A DNA stretch of 64,000 bases from Phorcus lineatus (taxonomy: Eukaryota > Mollusca > Gastropoda > Trochida > Trochidae): the NCBI GenBank assembly GCA_921293015.1, contig OV121084.1, positions 17,860,960 through 17,924,959 of the forward strand, given 5' to 3'. This document shows, piece after piece, positions 25,298-38,060 of this stretch; the first letter of the stretch is position 1; every line of letters begins with the position of its first letter. The position numbers and the translations under genes were made by a program. The notes below the pieces were generated by a model that saw only the letters and a program-made list of their open reading frames with translations, was not told the origin of the DNA and searched no databases.

Positions 25298-26181
25298 TTA
25301 TCCGCATATAAAAAGCACACGTACTTGAGTTAAGGATTCGCTCTCATATTGTACAAGTGTTAAATTGTAAAACCTCCGCAGCCTTAATCCTAATCTTCCT
25401 AAATTGAATGGAAGTCTATGTAATTTCAACAAAATATAAGACGAAAGCCCACACAATTTCAATCTAAAAAGAAGCTTGCGTGTTTTTAACCTTCCTCCAA
25501 AGACGTATCGCCAATCCGCTGATGAGCACATTCTCCTCAGTAATGGGCGCATGTGAGGAAGTGAAGGAGTAATTACCACAGTCTGATAGTCCAACGATGG
25601 CTCCGTGCTTCCACTCTATTACTTGGGTTCGGGTGTAAGAACCAATTACAGATTTATTTGACAAACAGAGACGGGCTATCCCCAGAATAACGTATATGCT
25701 CAATGATTTTATGCTGATATCAAGGAGCGATATATAATCGTCGAGACACCGTGGTGTTACACTACAAAAAACTCGGTATGGTTTCAAAGATGTTTCTGTT
25801 TTCACAAGGTCCAAAAACATATAGTTCATAGAATGTCAAAATAGGAATCAATTTATGAAATAACAACAACGCGTTCACCAGCTGACACCTAGTGTCCAAG
25901 TCACTAAGTATATCCCTAAAGTGGGTAATGATTGCCAGCAATCGCTGTGTACAATACAAGGAAGAAACGCTATTAGGCAGCAAATCAGTTCTCATCTCAT
26001 TAGTAACGATCTGGAAGTAAAACTCACATTTAATTTTTAGCTTGTAAAGAGTTTCACATACTGAATCGCCATGAAACCTTATAAAACGTATTTTGTAGCT
26101 AATGTCCTTTAAGGCACCAGTGCACACCAAGATTTCGTTTGAATAACGAATGCACCGATTATACATATCTCTCGATTTCAC
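25298..26181 (-). other. Three overlapping minus-strand open frames of unknown nature
   Basis: Frames of 139, 121 and 98 codons (26181-25762, 25829-25464, 25594-25298) chain end to end in different frames. Each begins before the previous one ends, a pattern that frameshifted pseudogenes or old transposon ORFs can give. I recognise no domain, catalytic motif, signal peptide or zinc knuckle in any of them, and no splice sites clearly join them. At this base composition a frame of about 140 codons is expected roughly once in a window this size by chance, so this is a weak call. Confidence 0.2.
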
Positions 26182-29100
26182 TAACGTCCCGCACTCAGGT
26201 AATCTATCTTTAAGTTATTTAACAAATATGTACGTATTCATTCTAAAAGATCGGAAGTATTTCATGCAACGTTGCATAAAGCGTATCGTAGTGCCTTAAA
26301 AAATATGTAAATAATTGTTTTTGAAACTCAGTACTGATGAAATGGCACATAATAACTCACATCTATTTAATATAAACATAAAAAGATGCTTGAAGCTTTT
26401 CATGTGAACTAAAATGTAGATTAATAGATTATTTCAAAGATAGTGGATTAGAATCTTGACGAACCAAAAACTATATTTTATGGCACCAACCGCTGGACTG
26501 TCGTTCGAAATGTTTGGACTATCCTACTTTAAGATATTAAGCTCTATCGGATTGAGAATGAGATTTATAACTGTTCAATCCTATTTATTTATGATTCTTA
26601 TAATGAATTATAAGCATTGGGAAGACATGAATCAATTTTCATAGGAATAGCCACGGATTGATAATAAGAGATATTTTCACGCACCAAATATACATTATTC
26701 ACGACCCACCCCCGCATCAAAACATACCCCTTTGATTGGCAATCGGACTAAAAGAAAAAGGAATTGGGCATCCAATTCTATTCAACAAACATGTTGTTTG
26801 CTTTCAAAAACGTTTCCTGAGAGGAACCCTGGTTTAGATGGCCTTTATCATTCCATGAACACTCAATTGCATTTCCAATTTCATCAGAACGCTAGTCTAG
26901 TCGTGAGATGTCTTTCAGCACATCTGACTCTGTCGTGATCGTGTTAACGTAATCCCAAAGTCATAGACTTCCTACTTTACGAGAACGTCACGTTACACGT
27001 ATCTTTGACACCGTCTGAACCTTCATTAACATCTAATGGTTAACTAACATGGACTTCTAATTCCAGAACATGGTATCTCTGAATTATAGCATTATCTGGT
27101 CCTATGTTTCAAAGTTCTTCCGTATCTTCAGGTCATTGTAGCAATTAAATGACATACGATGCTAACAAAATGGAAAATAATTGATTTTGTTTTCATTAAA
27201 CGTCCATCTTATCGTAAATTAAAATTTCTTACAAAATTTGAGCCACCAGTTTATTTCCCACACGCAAAATTTCCACGTCCTCTTTGCATAACGAGCTCAT
27301 TGCTTACATTCTCTGCACGAGTTAAACGTTATCGCTTGTCTGTGACGTAACAAATGTTTTGCGCTACCTTTCCTTGCGTTTATTGGTTGATCGATCAAGT
27401 AGCAACAGAGCCATCCTTCATGATAAATCCTTTATCGCATAACGGTCATCTGGCAAAAAGACGCGCCACCCTTACGCGCGTGGAAGAAAAGCCAATTGCT
27501 GTGTTTAGTTTGGATACAGTTGAAGACAAGGAAAAGACTAATGTTTATCGATCGTTCTTTTTACAACATGAAATTACTTTCTTGTACGTCAACTCATCCA
27601 CATTGACATTAACTCTTCGCGCACCTGTGTCGTCTTGTGATCTTCAAGAAAGCCCCTGAAACTTACGTCCATGATATCATACGATATAAGGATAGACTCA
27701 CTGTTTCGGACAGAGGGAGAGCGAGAGAAGCGTCTTCAGCATGCAACTACATGTCTGTGTTAGCCTTTCCTTGTGAAATCTTAGAGATATGCTTCCTTCT
27801 AATTGGTCATGTGACAGGTATATATTCCAATTAACCTAAACTTCAGTTAACAAAGTACAAACACCATGTTTTTTTATATTATCAGAAATGCTGCCATCTG
27901 ACTGGACGAAACAAGGTCACGTCAACATCAGAACTCCTTTTTTATCCATGTATCATTGCGCAGTGACGAAACTATCATTCCATGCTGTTTTCACAATTAT
28001 CTTTTTGAAAGTGCTTTGATAAGAATTAATAATCATAATTGAGCTTTATCATAAGATTAGTTAAATACTTCACATAACCTTTCCTGTGAACTCCTTTGTA
28101 TTAGTGTTCTCACTTGAGTGAAGAATCACTAACGTGGGCGGAGATTAGGCGTATGCATAGAATTCAAATCGCTTGTTTTTCTGTAATTTGTTTTTGAATG
28201 ATTATAAATGTAAGGAAACCAAACCTCCCTTTAATTTTTAAGTTTGAATTTATAAAAAATAAATTTTGGTAATGTGTATGTTTAATGTTAATCTCACTTA
28301 TTAAACAAAATCATTCTCATCTGACTTATACGTTATTAAATTCAGATAACTTTCCACGTAACCAAGACTCTTCGATACGTTTGCTTAGTATATGCTACTG
28401 GCTTCCTTAGGGTCATGTGTTTAAGCATTGCCATAAATTTCTGAAAAAACGCTTCTGAAAGAATCCCTATAATGATAAAGATGATAAATTTGGTTTCTAA
28501 AGATGATATGTTTGGTCAACAGAACTCTCTGTGGATGTTTTGCTTTTTCCGTGGACCTTTTTGTGAGCAAAGAAATGGACAGCAAGAGAAATGTGATAAC
28601 AGTTTGATCGGGTTCGAGATGTTGTTTGTTTCTTTGGATTTGGTATGATCAGAGGATATAGGAGCGGTATGGGTAAGTGTATATGGGCTAACGAATGGTA
28701 GGGTGTGATGAACCAATCTTTAATACTTTATTGTTTCTCCGTATCGGTAGACTAGGGAACTGTTTGCTTACTGCAACTAAAGTTTAAGCAGTTAGCATGA
28801 ATTAAATAAGTCTATGCTTTTCAGAGATCTCTGGGTTTTTGGAAGATGAGCAAACTATGCCGAAGGCTTGTTTCGGAAAGTTAATTGTGCTACAGGGGCT
28901 TTTTTCACACTGCACCAGCTTGTATCACCACATAACAAATGGTACTGGTTATCAATAGTAGTAAGAATCTTGCTTATTCGAGTTTCCTTATGGCGAACGT
29001 TTTTTCCTGATTAGAATGCACTGGTTCAATCCAACGAAGACAAATCTTATAATTAAACCATGACTTCATCTTCAGTTCTCTCACGACAATTTTGTCAAGA

Positions 29101-32100
29101 TATAATTAGAAGCTGCTAACTACCGGGACACGACCATGCTGGTTAGTTACAATTTTCAACAGTGTTTACTCACTGAAAGAGTGATAAGTTTCTTTCAACA
29201 ATAACGTCACAAGCTCTATTATTCATACATTATGTAAATGTGATTAAAGGACAGCCATTTATACTGAGCCACTCTCATAGCATAGATGCGGCCTTATGAC
29301 AAATGTAAATGCATAATGTTTAAGTCGTTAAACAACTAAACAGTACCTAGCCTCAGTTCATGATAATAACTCGTACGTTAAGCATATACCTGTTCATATC
29401 AAAGAGTTGCATGTTTGCATCATTAGAAGCGGTCGATGATATAGCTTAAAACTTTTAAGGACGTAACGGTTTTTAATGCTTATCTGCGTCGTGAAACTAT
29501 TCCGTTTTTTGGCAACTACGATAAGATCAGGTTTTATAAACATTTCAAACGTTTTGCGAGGTCATTATAAAAGCTACGTTTGCATTAGATTTATTTGTAG
29601 TTGCATATGCACAGAGCGGCGATGAAAGACTCCTGCAAAGCGCAGGGTCTCGTACATGCTGAAATTATTTATCACTGCGTCTCGGCTGACATCTATCAGG
29701 ATATACGGATGATGACATCTTTAAGGTCATTATCGAATTTCGAGTTAAGTGAAAATTAAAGTTACGTCAGGGCTGGAAAGAAGTGTTAGGGCAAAATAAA
29801 TTCATAATCGTGCTTTGGTCTTCCCATGATTTCAGGCAAGTCAGATTTGAGTTAACCGCCTGTCATCATTGGGAATTTTTCAAATCATTCACAAACGATA
29901 TAGCAGTCTCACCGTATCCTATATCACAACATTCACAAGATTATTCCAATCAGAATGAATTGATAAACATGTTCACGTGTATAGGGTCATATACACAAGT
30001 ATACCAGTTCGTAATGCACATTACTGCTTAAGGATCGAAGTTGTTACCTTCAAAATTATAGTATGGCTTCTGAAAGGCAATTTTAATGAGAATTCTTTTT
30101 TTAAAAAAGGTATAGGTTCACAATATGTTGTAGCAACCATTTGTTAATTCACCTAAAGGGATTAAATCTTTGTGTTTAGAGTATAAAATAAACTTTTAAA
30201 AACATACTTCCATGTCTTCTATTAATTTCTACGCTACGGCAATCTTTCCTGGAAGATGTATACGATGTGAAGCAATGTAGGATTATCGTCCGTGTCTTAG
30301 TTATACCTCAATAAGTTATGCACCACATTGGCTCTTGAACAGGTGTTGCACTGATCGAATTATCCAATGAGTATCTTACAATAAGAAATAAACTTTCGGC
30401 ATTTCTGAATCGCTGTAAGGGCAGTTTTACCGCCAGGCTATCGGTCTATAATATCACATTTCAGACTAGTCAGTCACGTTTCTGAACAGCAGGACCTTGA
30501 AATTTAGTTTATACTCATAAATGCAGCGATTTACTCCATCCTTTAACTAACCTAAGTCTGCTGTGTAATTATTTAGCATAGATGTATGTTTAATACATTT
30601 AGTCAATAGGGATATTATCTTGCCATAATTCATACTTTACAGGCTTTTTCTCTACCATAAACCCATTCCAAACAATTATCTATTCCAAAGTGAATTCCTC
30701 GTCGACAAAGTATTTCCGTAGACCGAGGCGAAAAGGACATTTTTAATATAACATTTCGAATTCTGTTCGAGAATCATGATTCATTTATCCAATATCGAAT
30801 GTTTTTATAAATATTTCTCGTGAAAAAAATCATATTCAATTAAGTGATGCGTGTTGATATAAGCTTACGACTATTCAAAAACATGGAAGGAGTCAATAAA
30901 ATAATAACACTGCTGAAGAAAGCAAAGCATGCTCTTGCATGCTCTCATTCTATCTTTTATCGGACCTCTGAGAATATGGTGTTCTTTAACAGCTGCTTCA
31001 CGGGAATGACATGGTTTCTTTGCCACCTCACAAATTTCTTTGCAAGCATTGAAACATGAAAAAATATATTAAACTCGCAAGCTTTCTGAAAATATCATTC
31101 TCAACCTGAAGTTTCAAATCGCCTCAAGTAACATTGCAAAACATCACCAGGAATCAAGTTAATAAGTTCAGAATTGGCCATCAAGAGTTAGGCCCTGATA
31201 TATGCATCTCAGACTAGCGTGCAGAATATGCTGCTCACGACCTGCACTGTAAATGTAGACGGTGTCTCCTTTAGGAGGACTTGGTCACGCGCCGTTTTCT
31301 TCCTCGAATTGTTTTGTAAAATCTCTTGAACACATTGGACACCCGGGATCATTTAGAATCTGTTTCGCGTAAGCATATTCTTTTACGGTCATGAAAGCGT
31401 GAACATATTTAGTTGTTTTGTTTAAACGTCATCTCATTGAATTCGAACTTCAAATGCGATGGATACTCGTCAAAACGTGTACATATATGTTAAATTTCAG
31501 TTGTTTTTCTGCGAAACAATGAGAACATTGATAGCCTACGGTTAACCTTCGTGCCATCTTTTAACTTTGCACTAAGGCTACTTTTAAAGTGATTTAAGGT
31601 CACCTAGTAAAGATTACATATTAATTCAAAACTATACGTCAGAGAGGATTCCTACTCGAGTACAAAGAGTACGTTTTTGGATTTTTAATGTGGCTTTAAT
31701 AAGAGCCAAAATATCTTATGACCTGAATAAAGTTAAATCCTCCCTAAACTTTCATCTCTATCTCTATAACGCCGAATTATGATACTTTCTTTGTTTTCAC
31801 TGATAATCGGAAAACGACCCTATAAAAGTTTTGAATTAAAGATTATGAGTCCACTTTAACGTGTTAATTAGTTAAACGACCTACTTAACACAATCGACCT
31901 ATTTTTGTTTTTTTTGAGTCTGCTGTAAATACGTTTCCAAAATTACGTTTGAATCACTGGCGCGCGGCACTAACGGTCCGGTTTACGACCACACATCACG
32001 ACACTAATCTGTTTATTGTCACTATACTGAACTGATAAGCACAAGGATTCTGGTTTTCTGAAACCACTACTTATCTATAAAAATAACACCATTTATTAAG

Positions 32101-35100
32101 TTTGACATATTTGACTCCAACAACATACTTTGTGTCCCTTTAAGAGAGAGATTCAATAATTTTCACCGGTTTGAATATGTAGCCGGGTTATGTGTAAAGT
32201 AAAAAAAAAAGAAGGGAAATGGAGGAAATTTTAAAATGTTGTTCTTATCAATACGATTTGGAGGATTGTTCTGCTAAATGCAACGAATACTGTTATTACT
32301 TCGAACGGCAGCCTGTGCAACACTCATTTGGAAGAGGTCCAAATAGCATCAACTAAATTGCGTTTCACAGCAAAAATCTTAATTTGGGAAAACGATGTTG
32401 TGTATAATGATTTGACCGTTCGCATTTCCTCTTCACGATGAATACTGCTAGCGCTTTAAAGCAGATGAGTAACTGTACTTTCAAAATATATATCTAGTCA
32501 CAAAAACACCTAGCAAAAAGGCTTCAAAAACTATTCTTTGAAAGATAGCGAATTCACGCAGAGAATAGCCATAAAAGTGATATTTGCATATGGCAAGTGA
32601 CCGAAAAGTTTTGTAACAATGGATAGTGCCCCGTCAACCGCAGCAATAATAATACCCAGATGATTTATTCCAAACCCTTTTATATATCTATGAGTGTTGA
32701 TAAAAGACTAGGCGAGATGAAAACACATTATCTCTCATATTTGGCGTCTTAGTAGTTGACAGCATTTTACTATAAACATAATATAAGCAGTTCAGAAAAA
32801 GGCAGGATTACTGAAGTGTCAATTTCTTTTAGGACATATGGATCGTATAGACATGTTTCAACATAAGAAACGTTTGAAAAACGTTCCTTGAATGCTTGTA
32901 AGAAAATATATATTTTCATGCATTTTGCGTCCCACTAACATATCATAGTTAAGACACCATAAGGGTTGTAGCACTTTTCAACGATGAACCTTTTTCTAGA
33001 CAATGTATACGCATTCAGCCAACTTGGTACCTTACGCGTTGTAAGCAAAGTACAGACGTTTCCGTGTACTCAAACAAGTTAATGAACATATCCCTAGTGA
33101 TATAATAGTTTAGAATAAATTCTATTAAATACCACAACTAAACTAAATAGCTCATCATGTTTAAGCTTTCTTTAATATAAACATTTTGGATGGAATCGCA
33201 CGGCTGCTTTCCGAAATCTAAGTGTAACATTGCGCTGGTAAACATGATTTCATTTTGTCGAAAACTAAATAATCATTTTATAAGAAAATGTCATCATAAA
33301 TTCAAGGAACACAAAATCTATTTACTTTATTCTGCGCTATATGCCACACTTTAATGATAAATATATCAACGATAAAAGTACAACAGATTAACGCCTTTTA
33401 AATAGAGGGAATACAAATATACTCCGGGGAAACATGTGATGATTGTTGTGTTCTTCCCAAGTGACCAATTAGACTTGCCAAGACGATGATAACATGGCGT
33501 TCCTTACGCCCGATTTGTACTTATCTACGCTTTGACTTGCTTAACAGTCACAACTAGGGTGTTAAAATGCGCCCTCGGCTCACCGATTGAAACATATAAA
33601 TGATCAGTTAATTACCTATTTACACTGTAAATACTGATAGGAATGAACCGATGAATGGTTCAATATATCGAACACTGAGTTTAAGGACGTCATGAGCAGA
33701 TCGTAGCAACACTTCGGTGACTTTACGCTATTACATTATTGGAGAAATTAACAGATAAGGTCATTTATGGTAGTGATGCCTTTTGTGATCAAAAAGATGG
33801 TCTGTTTCCATAGCCACTGCGTCTATTCATAAAAATGTATTCAATTTTAAGAACCCATTATAGTATGATAATAAGAACGGGCATGTCTTTCTTAGACTTT
33901 TCCAACTTCTGCTAATCTAAACATACAATTGTAACCGTTTGTCTCTAGGGGGTACAGCACATTCAAGACGTAGATCGTGCACAATTAGAAATTGCAAAAC
34001 AATAGACACTTGATTCTTAATAGGTAAACGCCTGTTTACGAAAACCATGTATGTATAAAATGGTTCCTATAGATCCTCGTTTTAAAATCTAGAGTGACAG
34101 GTGTTATCACATGTATAATGTTGCAACGATTCTGTCTCGCGGGTCCATATGCTAGGCATATAAGGTACAGTTTATGTGTTTTATAAAGATGTAACAATAC
34201 AATCAATGGATTAATATATCATCAGAATTATTTACTTGTGGCCAGCTGAGAAGTAATTTCAGGGATTTGTTATTGTCACCATTTGAAAAAGATTGAGGGA
34301 TACCCATCAATTTGTCACTGGCTCAGCTTGATTCTTCTCTTTCAGCTAGACGTGGAGGGCCCGAAAAAAAGAACACCGAACATGATCTCTTCATTACCCT
34401 ACAAGTTCGGCACATCCACACTCCTCCATGCTGTGATGGTTAGGGGTTGAACCCTTGCATAACCAGGGACACTATATACACGTATGTCATCAACTTTAGA
34501 ACATGTGATCTCAGATAGAATTAGTATACTGACACGAGAACCTGTATCGGTGTTTATCATTGTTCTTGGCCTGACCACTAAAATTGACATGACATATCCT
34601 CCACCATTGTGGGGAAGATAACGTTAAAGTTCAAAACATAGAATTACTGACTTTGAAAGTGGAGAACGATTTGTACAGTATATGAAAACAGATTTTAAAT
34701 TTACCGATCGAAATCAATATTTCCAATACAAAAATGTCAAAAGCTTGTTGTCCTTAAAATAAAATATTCGTACACGTATGCACGGCGTGTACAAATGACA
34801 TGCACCAAGACCACGACTTGCTGACACCAAACAAATTGAATCACAATGAATCCAGTACAAATTCACTCAATGGACATATGGACTCATATATCAAAGGTCT
34901 TTACCAAAACGTATTAAAATCCCTTTTTTACAGAAATGCACAGAAAAAAATTTGATTAGAGCATATATTACCATGTTATCTTAATTGTCTTTCTTAACAT
35001 ATGGGGGACACAAGTTAGCCCCTTAATTGTCGTAGGTAAAGTTACGTATTCCTAATTATAAACCATTTGGCAAATGAGAAAAGAGAATGCTTCAAGACAT

Positions 35101-35119
35101 AAGATATGGGTATACTTAC
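26182..35119. other. No gene seen; possibly intron of the minus-strand LRR gene
   Basis: About 9 kb with no recognised exon, RNA gene or transposon ORF. The exon at 35120-35274 ends in a splice donor pointing this way, so at least part of this is probably its first intron. Confidence 0.45.
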
Positions 35120-35274
35120 AGTTTCGTCATATTGCTCGGCAAATTTTCCGGAATGTCAGTAATATTCTCTCCTTTACATGTCACACTTTCAACATTGTCC
35201 GCTACCGGCCAGCAAAGGTTGTCATCAGCGATTATTAGTCCGAATAATTGAATTATCAGTGCAAACCGCTGCAT
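35120..35274 (-). CDS. First coding exon of a secreted/membrane leucine-rich-repeat protein (partial)
   Basis: The ATG at 35274 starts a hydrophobic signal peptide (MQRFALIIQLFGLIIADD). An LRRNT-like cap follows, with cysteines about 12 apart (NLCWPV...SVTCKG), then NITDIPENLPSNMTKL, the usual lead-in to the first leucine-rich repeat. The exon ends within the final Leu codon at a consensus donor (CT|GTAAGT, GT at 35119-35118), giving a phase-2 intron. Phase-2 introns between repeats are the rule in Toll, LGR and related receptor genes, which fits. An upstream in-frame ATG-like start near 35352 would bury the signal peptide, so 35274 is preferred. Downstream exons were not found, so the subfamily (Toll-like, LGR-like, other) cannot be set. 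It is divergently arranged with the gene at 35940. Confidence 0.7.
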
Positions 35275-35939
35275 GGTGGAGATATTCTTGATGTATCTAT
35301 TAGTTATAGAATGGAGGTCTTCAGTTTCAGCGGTAGTCACAATTTGTGTCACTGTAATCCAGAGTTACTGATACTAGAATTATTCCATTACTGTAAATGG
35401 GATATTAGCTAAAATGGTAATATAAATAAAACGAGTGAGCACAAAGTTCAAGGCTTTCATCCGACCAATAACTGAATTATTCACGATAAATTCATAAAAT
35501 GTACTTTCAAATTCCACATAACGTTTTAGAAACCAAGTTTCCTCCTCGAAAACAAACACGAGTGTTACAAGTCAGTAAAGTTCTTCAACAAGTTAAAACT
35601 TTGTTTCACAATATCATTGTTTCTTTGAATCAGTTCTAGTTATTAAAGACTATATCACTATACCTTGTTCTATGTCACATTACAAATCCATGGTGATACG
35701 AGAAATTCCGACGTTATTTCCTATCCGTTCAACGCATAGATGCAATTTGACTGGCAGTCACATCCATACCAAATGAGTGTCGTCTGCTTGTGAATGCCTG
35801 CCGTATCACGTGATCAGTACCGAATTTACGCATGCGTATGAATAGAAAGTGTAAACTTCCGGATATTAAGACGGCACAAATATAGAACCTGATGATTTGA
35901 TTTTTGTCTTCATATTTTGGACGGAAACTTTATTTCACT
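35275..35939. promoter_or_regulatory. Bidirectional promoter candidate between divergent genes
   Basis: This 665-bp spacer separates the two divergent start codons. Close to the plus gene it carries a 10-nt palindrome ATCACGTGAT (35805-35814, E-box of the TCACGTGA class), a 12-nt palindrome TACGCATGCGTA (35827-35838, NRF1-like core GCATGCG) and ACTTCCGG (35855-35862, ETS-type). No TATA box is obvious. E-box, NRF1 and ETS sites together are common in TATA-less bidirectional promoters. Motifs are seen; their function is inferred. Confidence 0.45.
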
Positions 35940-36065
35940 ATGAATTACTTTATGTCGAGCAGTCTATTCGTCTGTTGCATTTGTTTATTCATTCATTCGA
36001 CTCATGGACACGTACGATTCGTTTGCCCAAGACCTCAAACATCGCGTTCTGACATTTCTGAAAAG
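35940..36065 (+). CDS. LPMO-like secreted histidine-brace protein, exon 1 (signal peptide and N-terminal His)
   Basis: The ATG at 35940 is the first in frame. Residues 1-23 form a signal peptide (MNYFMSSSLFVCCICLFIH then STHG). Cleavage after Gly23 would leave His24 as the mature N-terminus (HVRFVCPRPQ); cleavage after Thr21 would leave His22-Gly-His. A mature N-terminal His is the defining copper ligand of lytic polysaccharide monooxygenases and relatives. The exon ends after Lys42 at AAAAG|GTAATT, phase 0, and joins in frame to 41055. With exons 2 and 3 it gives residues 1-128. Spacing of N-terminal His, Pro-rich stretch, PCG motif and an ETxFHxG motif resembles, from memory, the bacterial SCE4755-type monooxygenase-like family. 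The fungal BIM1/X325 family is an alternative. Substrate and activity are unknown. Confidence 0.75.
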
Positions 36066-37372
36066 GTAATTTTGTGTCTAATTGTAGTAATTCGATCATT
36101 TGTTCATTTCTTAATTATTTTAGAAACAATCTGCATAAAGGAAATCGTTAAAGGGTAAATCAATTGACATTAGCTCTATTTACAGTTTTGTGCAAGATAT
36201 TTTTTATCAGATGACATTTCCGCACCTTCTTATAAAAGATATTTTTATTTATGCAGAAAGATAATCATTGAATGCATATAAACCAACAGAGGATATGAAA
36301 ATGATACATAGTTTTCTTGATACTATTTTCAATGCGTTTTATCTTTTAAAATTTATCTGATTTACCTTTTAACTAAATAATTAAGATATATATTCCTCCT
36401 GTATTTTAATATTTTAAGGGGTTTTATACAAAACAAACTGAGTGTCATGTTACGATATGTTTTCCTTATAACTCTAAAGCTTCACAAATCAAATATTTAA
36501 CAGGTGATGAAATTCTGATTAACATGGTAAAGAAGTACTGCAAAGAATTATTTTGATGAGTTTGAGTTTGATCAGCTTGCTTTCTAGCCATCTTTGTTTT
36601 CTGTAAATACGTAAAAAAAAACGTTAAATGTAACCCCTGTACTTATATGAAACAAGGATTGAATATCTGTATTGATATAAGATGCACTAGTGTACAAATT
36701 ATTATTGATAAGACACTTAGAAAATACTTTTAAAATTTTTTTAAATTTAAAAAAAATTATAATTGTATGTTTTGTAGCGATCCATGGCGTGTTAAACCTA
36801 TGTTGGCCTCAAATAATAGATCATGAATGACTGATGAGCTACAGGGCCAATGGCTCTATTTTCAAATCATTAAGATTCTTGGCTTATATCTAAAATCAAA
36901 TGCAATGATAACAACAATTCCAATTCTTTATTATGCTCCATATCCAGTTTCAAAATCACAAATTCTATAATGCACCAAAGGCTGGTCTTCTGTCTGTTAA
37001 CTCCCCATTTTAATCTTGGCCTTCATAAATGCTGCAATGCTGTAAAGTATCATCATCTATTAAGCTTACATATTTTGTCTTTCAATTTGACCAGTTCAGG
37101 CAAAAAACCTTTTAAGATTCTATTTATCCTTCATAAACTAACAAATTTTCCAAGCTTTATGAAAGAGTTTAGTGAGTTTAGTGAGCAAGAATACTTTTGA
37201 TTTCAGGTTGCATCATTTATATTTTATTTCTAAATATCCTATTGATCATTACTAAAGTTTAAACCTGATTCAGATAGTGTTTCAAATTTAAACACTATAT
37301 ATTTAGAGTGTAATAATGTGCAAACTGTCAAAAAAATGCAAATGAATTACATGAAATTTGATTATTTTTATC

Positions 37373-38060
37373 GCCCGCAACAACAAAGTTGCTGGGGGTA
37401 TTGAAATTGGCATTACACATCGTGTCTAGTGTTATATCCTTATAGGTTGTGGATTACTGATCATGTCTTTATTGACTGATAGTCAGTGCAGCAAACAACT
37501 ACCTCCGGTTTATACTAAAAACTGGTCAGGCAAACTAAACTGAACAGGTATTTCAGATATATGTAAGCATCTGTCATTATCAATTATTTTGAAAATATCT
37601 TTAAAACTGTAGGGCGTAAAAGTGAAGAATTGATAAGAAAACTGTAAATAAATCCTAACCTAACATGATCTAATTTTGATCAAATTTGGTATGAACATGC
37701 ACAATTACATGAAGGTGTGTCATGATTAACAGTTTTTAAAATATATTCTTGCTTTTTTGTCTTAAAATGCAGAGTCATTTAGGAAACTGTTTCAAATCCT
37801 GTCTGGGTCATAAGTTCTAAACAAATTATCTGATTTAGACACATATGTTACGAATATTCATAATTACATGAAAGTAAGTCATGATTAATAATATTTACAA
37901 TATTTGTGTAAAAAGAAAAATATATTTGTTATGATGTGGTGACTATGTCCTGTCTCACTGGTTCATTCAGCTAATCATCTGATTTTGATCCAGTTTGTTA
38001 TGAAGATGCTGAATACATGAATATGTATCATAATTAACATTTTTGGAAAACAGCAATCTA
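37373..38060. repeat. Degenerate tandem repeat, about 150-160-bp unit, three units
   Basis: The core ATCTGATTTTGATCCAGTTT then TATGAA..., ACATGAA and TCATGATTAACA occurs near 37669, 37829 and 37977 with strong divergence. It is preceded by a GCAACAACAAAGTTGC mini-palindrome (about 37378-37393). Such arrays, with GGGTCA segments between cores, are frequent in bivalve introns. Confidence 0.55.

Noticed and set aside
31300..31400. Minus-strand peptide with CPMC motif (DPGCPMCSRDFTKQFEEE)
   Set aside because: Short frame between stops, no splice sites, single Cys-x2-Cys pair; likely chance.
35904..35939. Upstream TTG-initiated extension of the LPMO-like exon 1
   Set aside because: It would put charged residues ahead of the signal peptide; the first ATG at 35940 gives a normal signal sequence.
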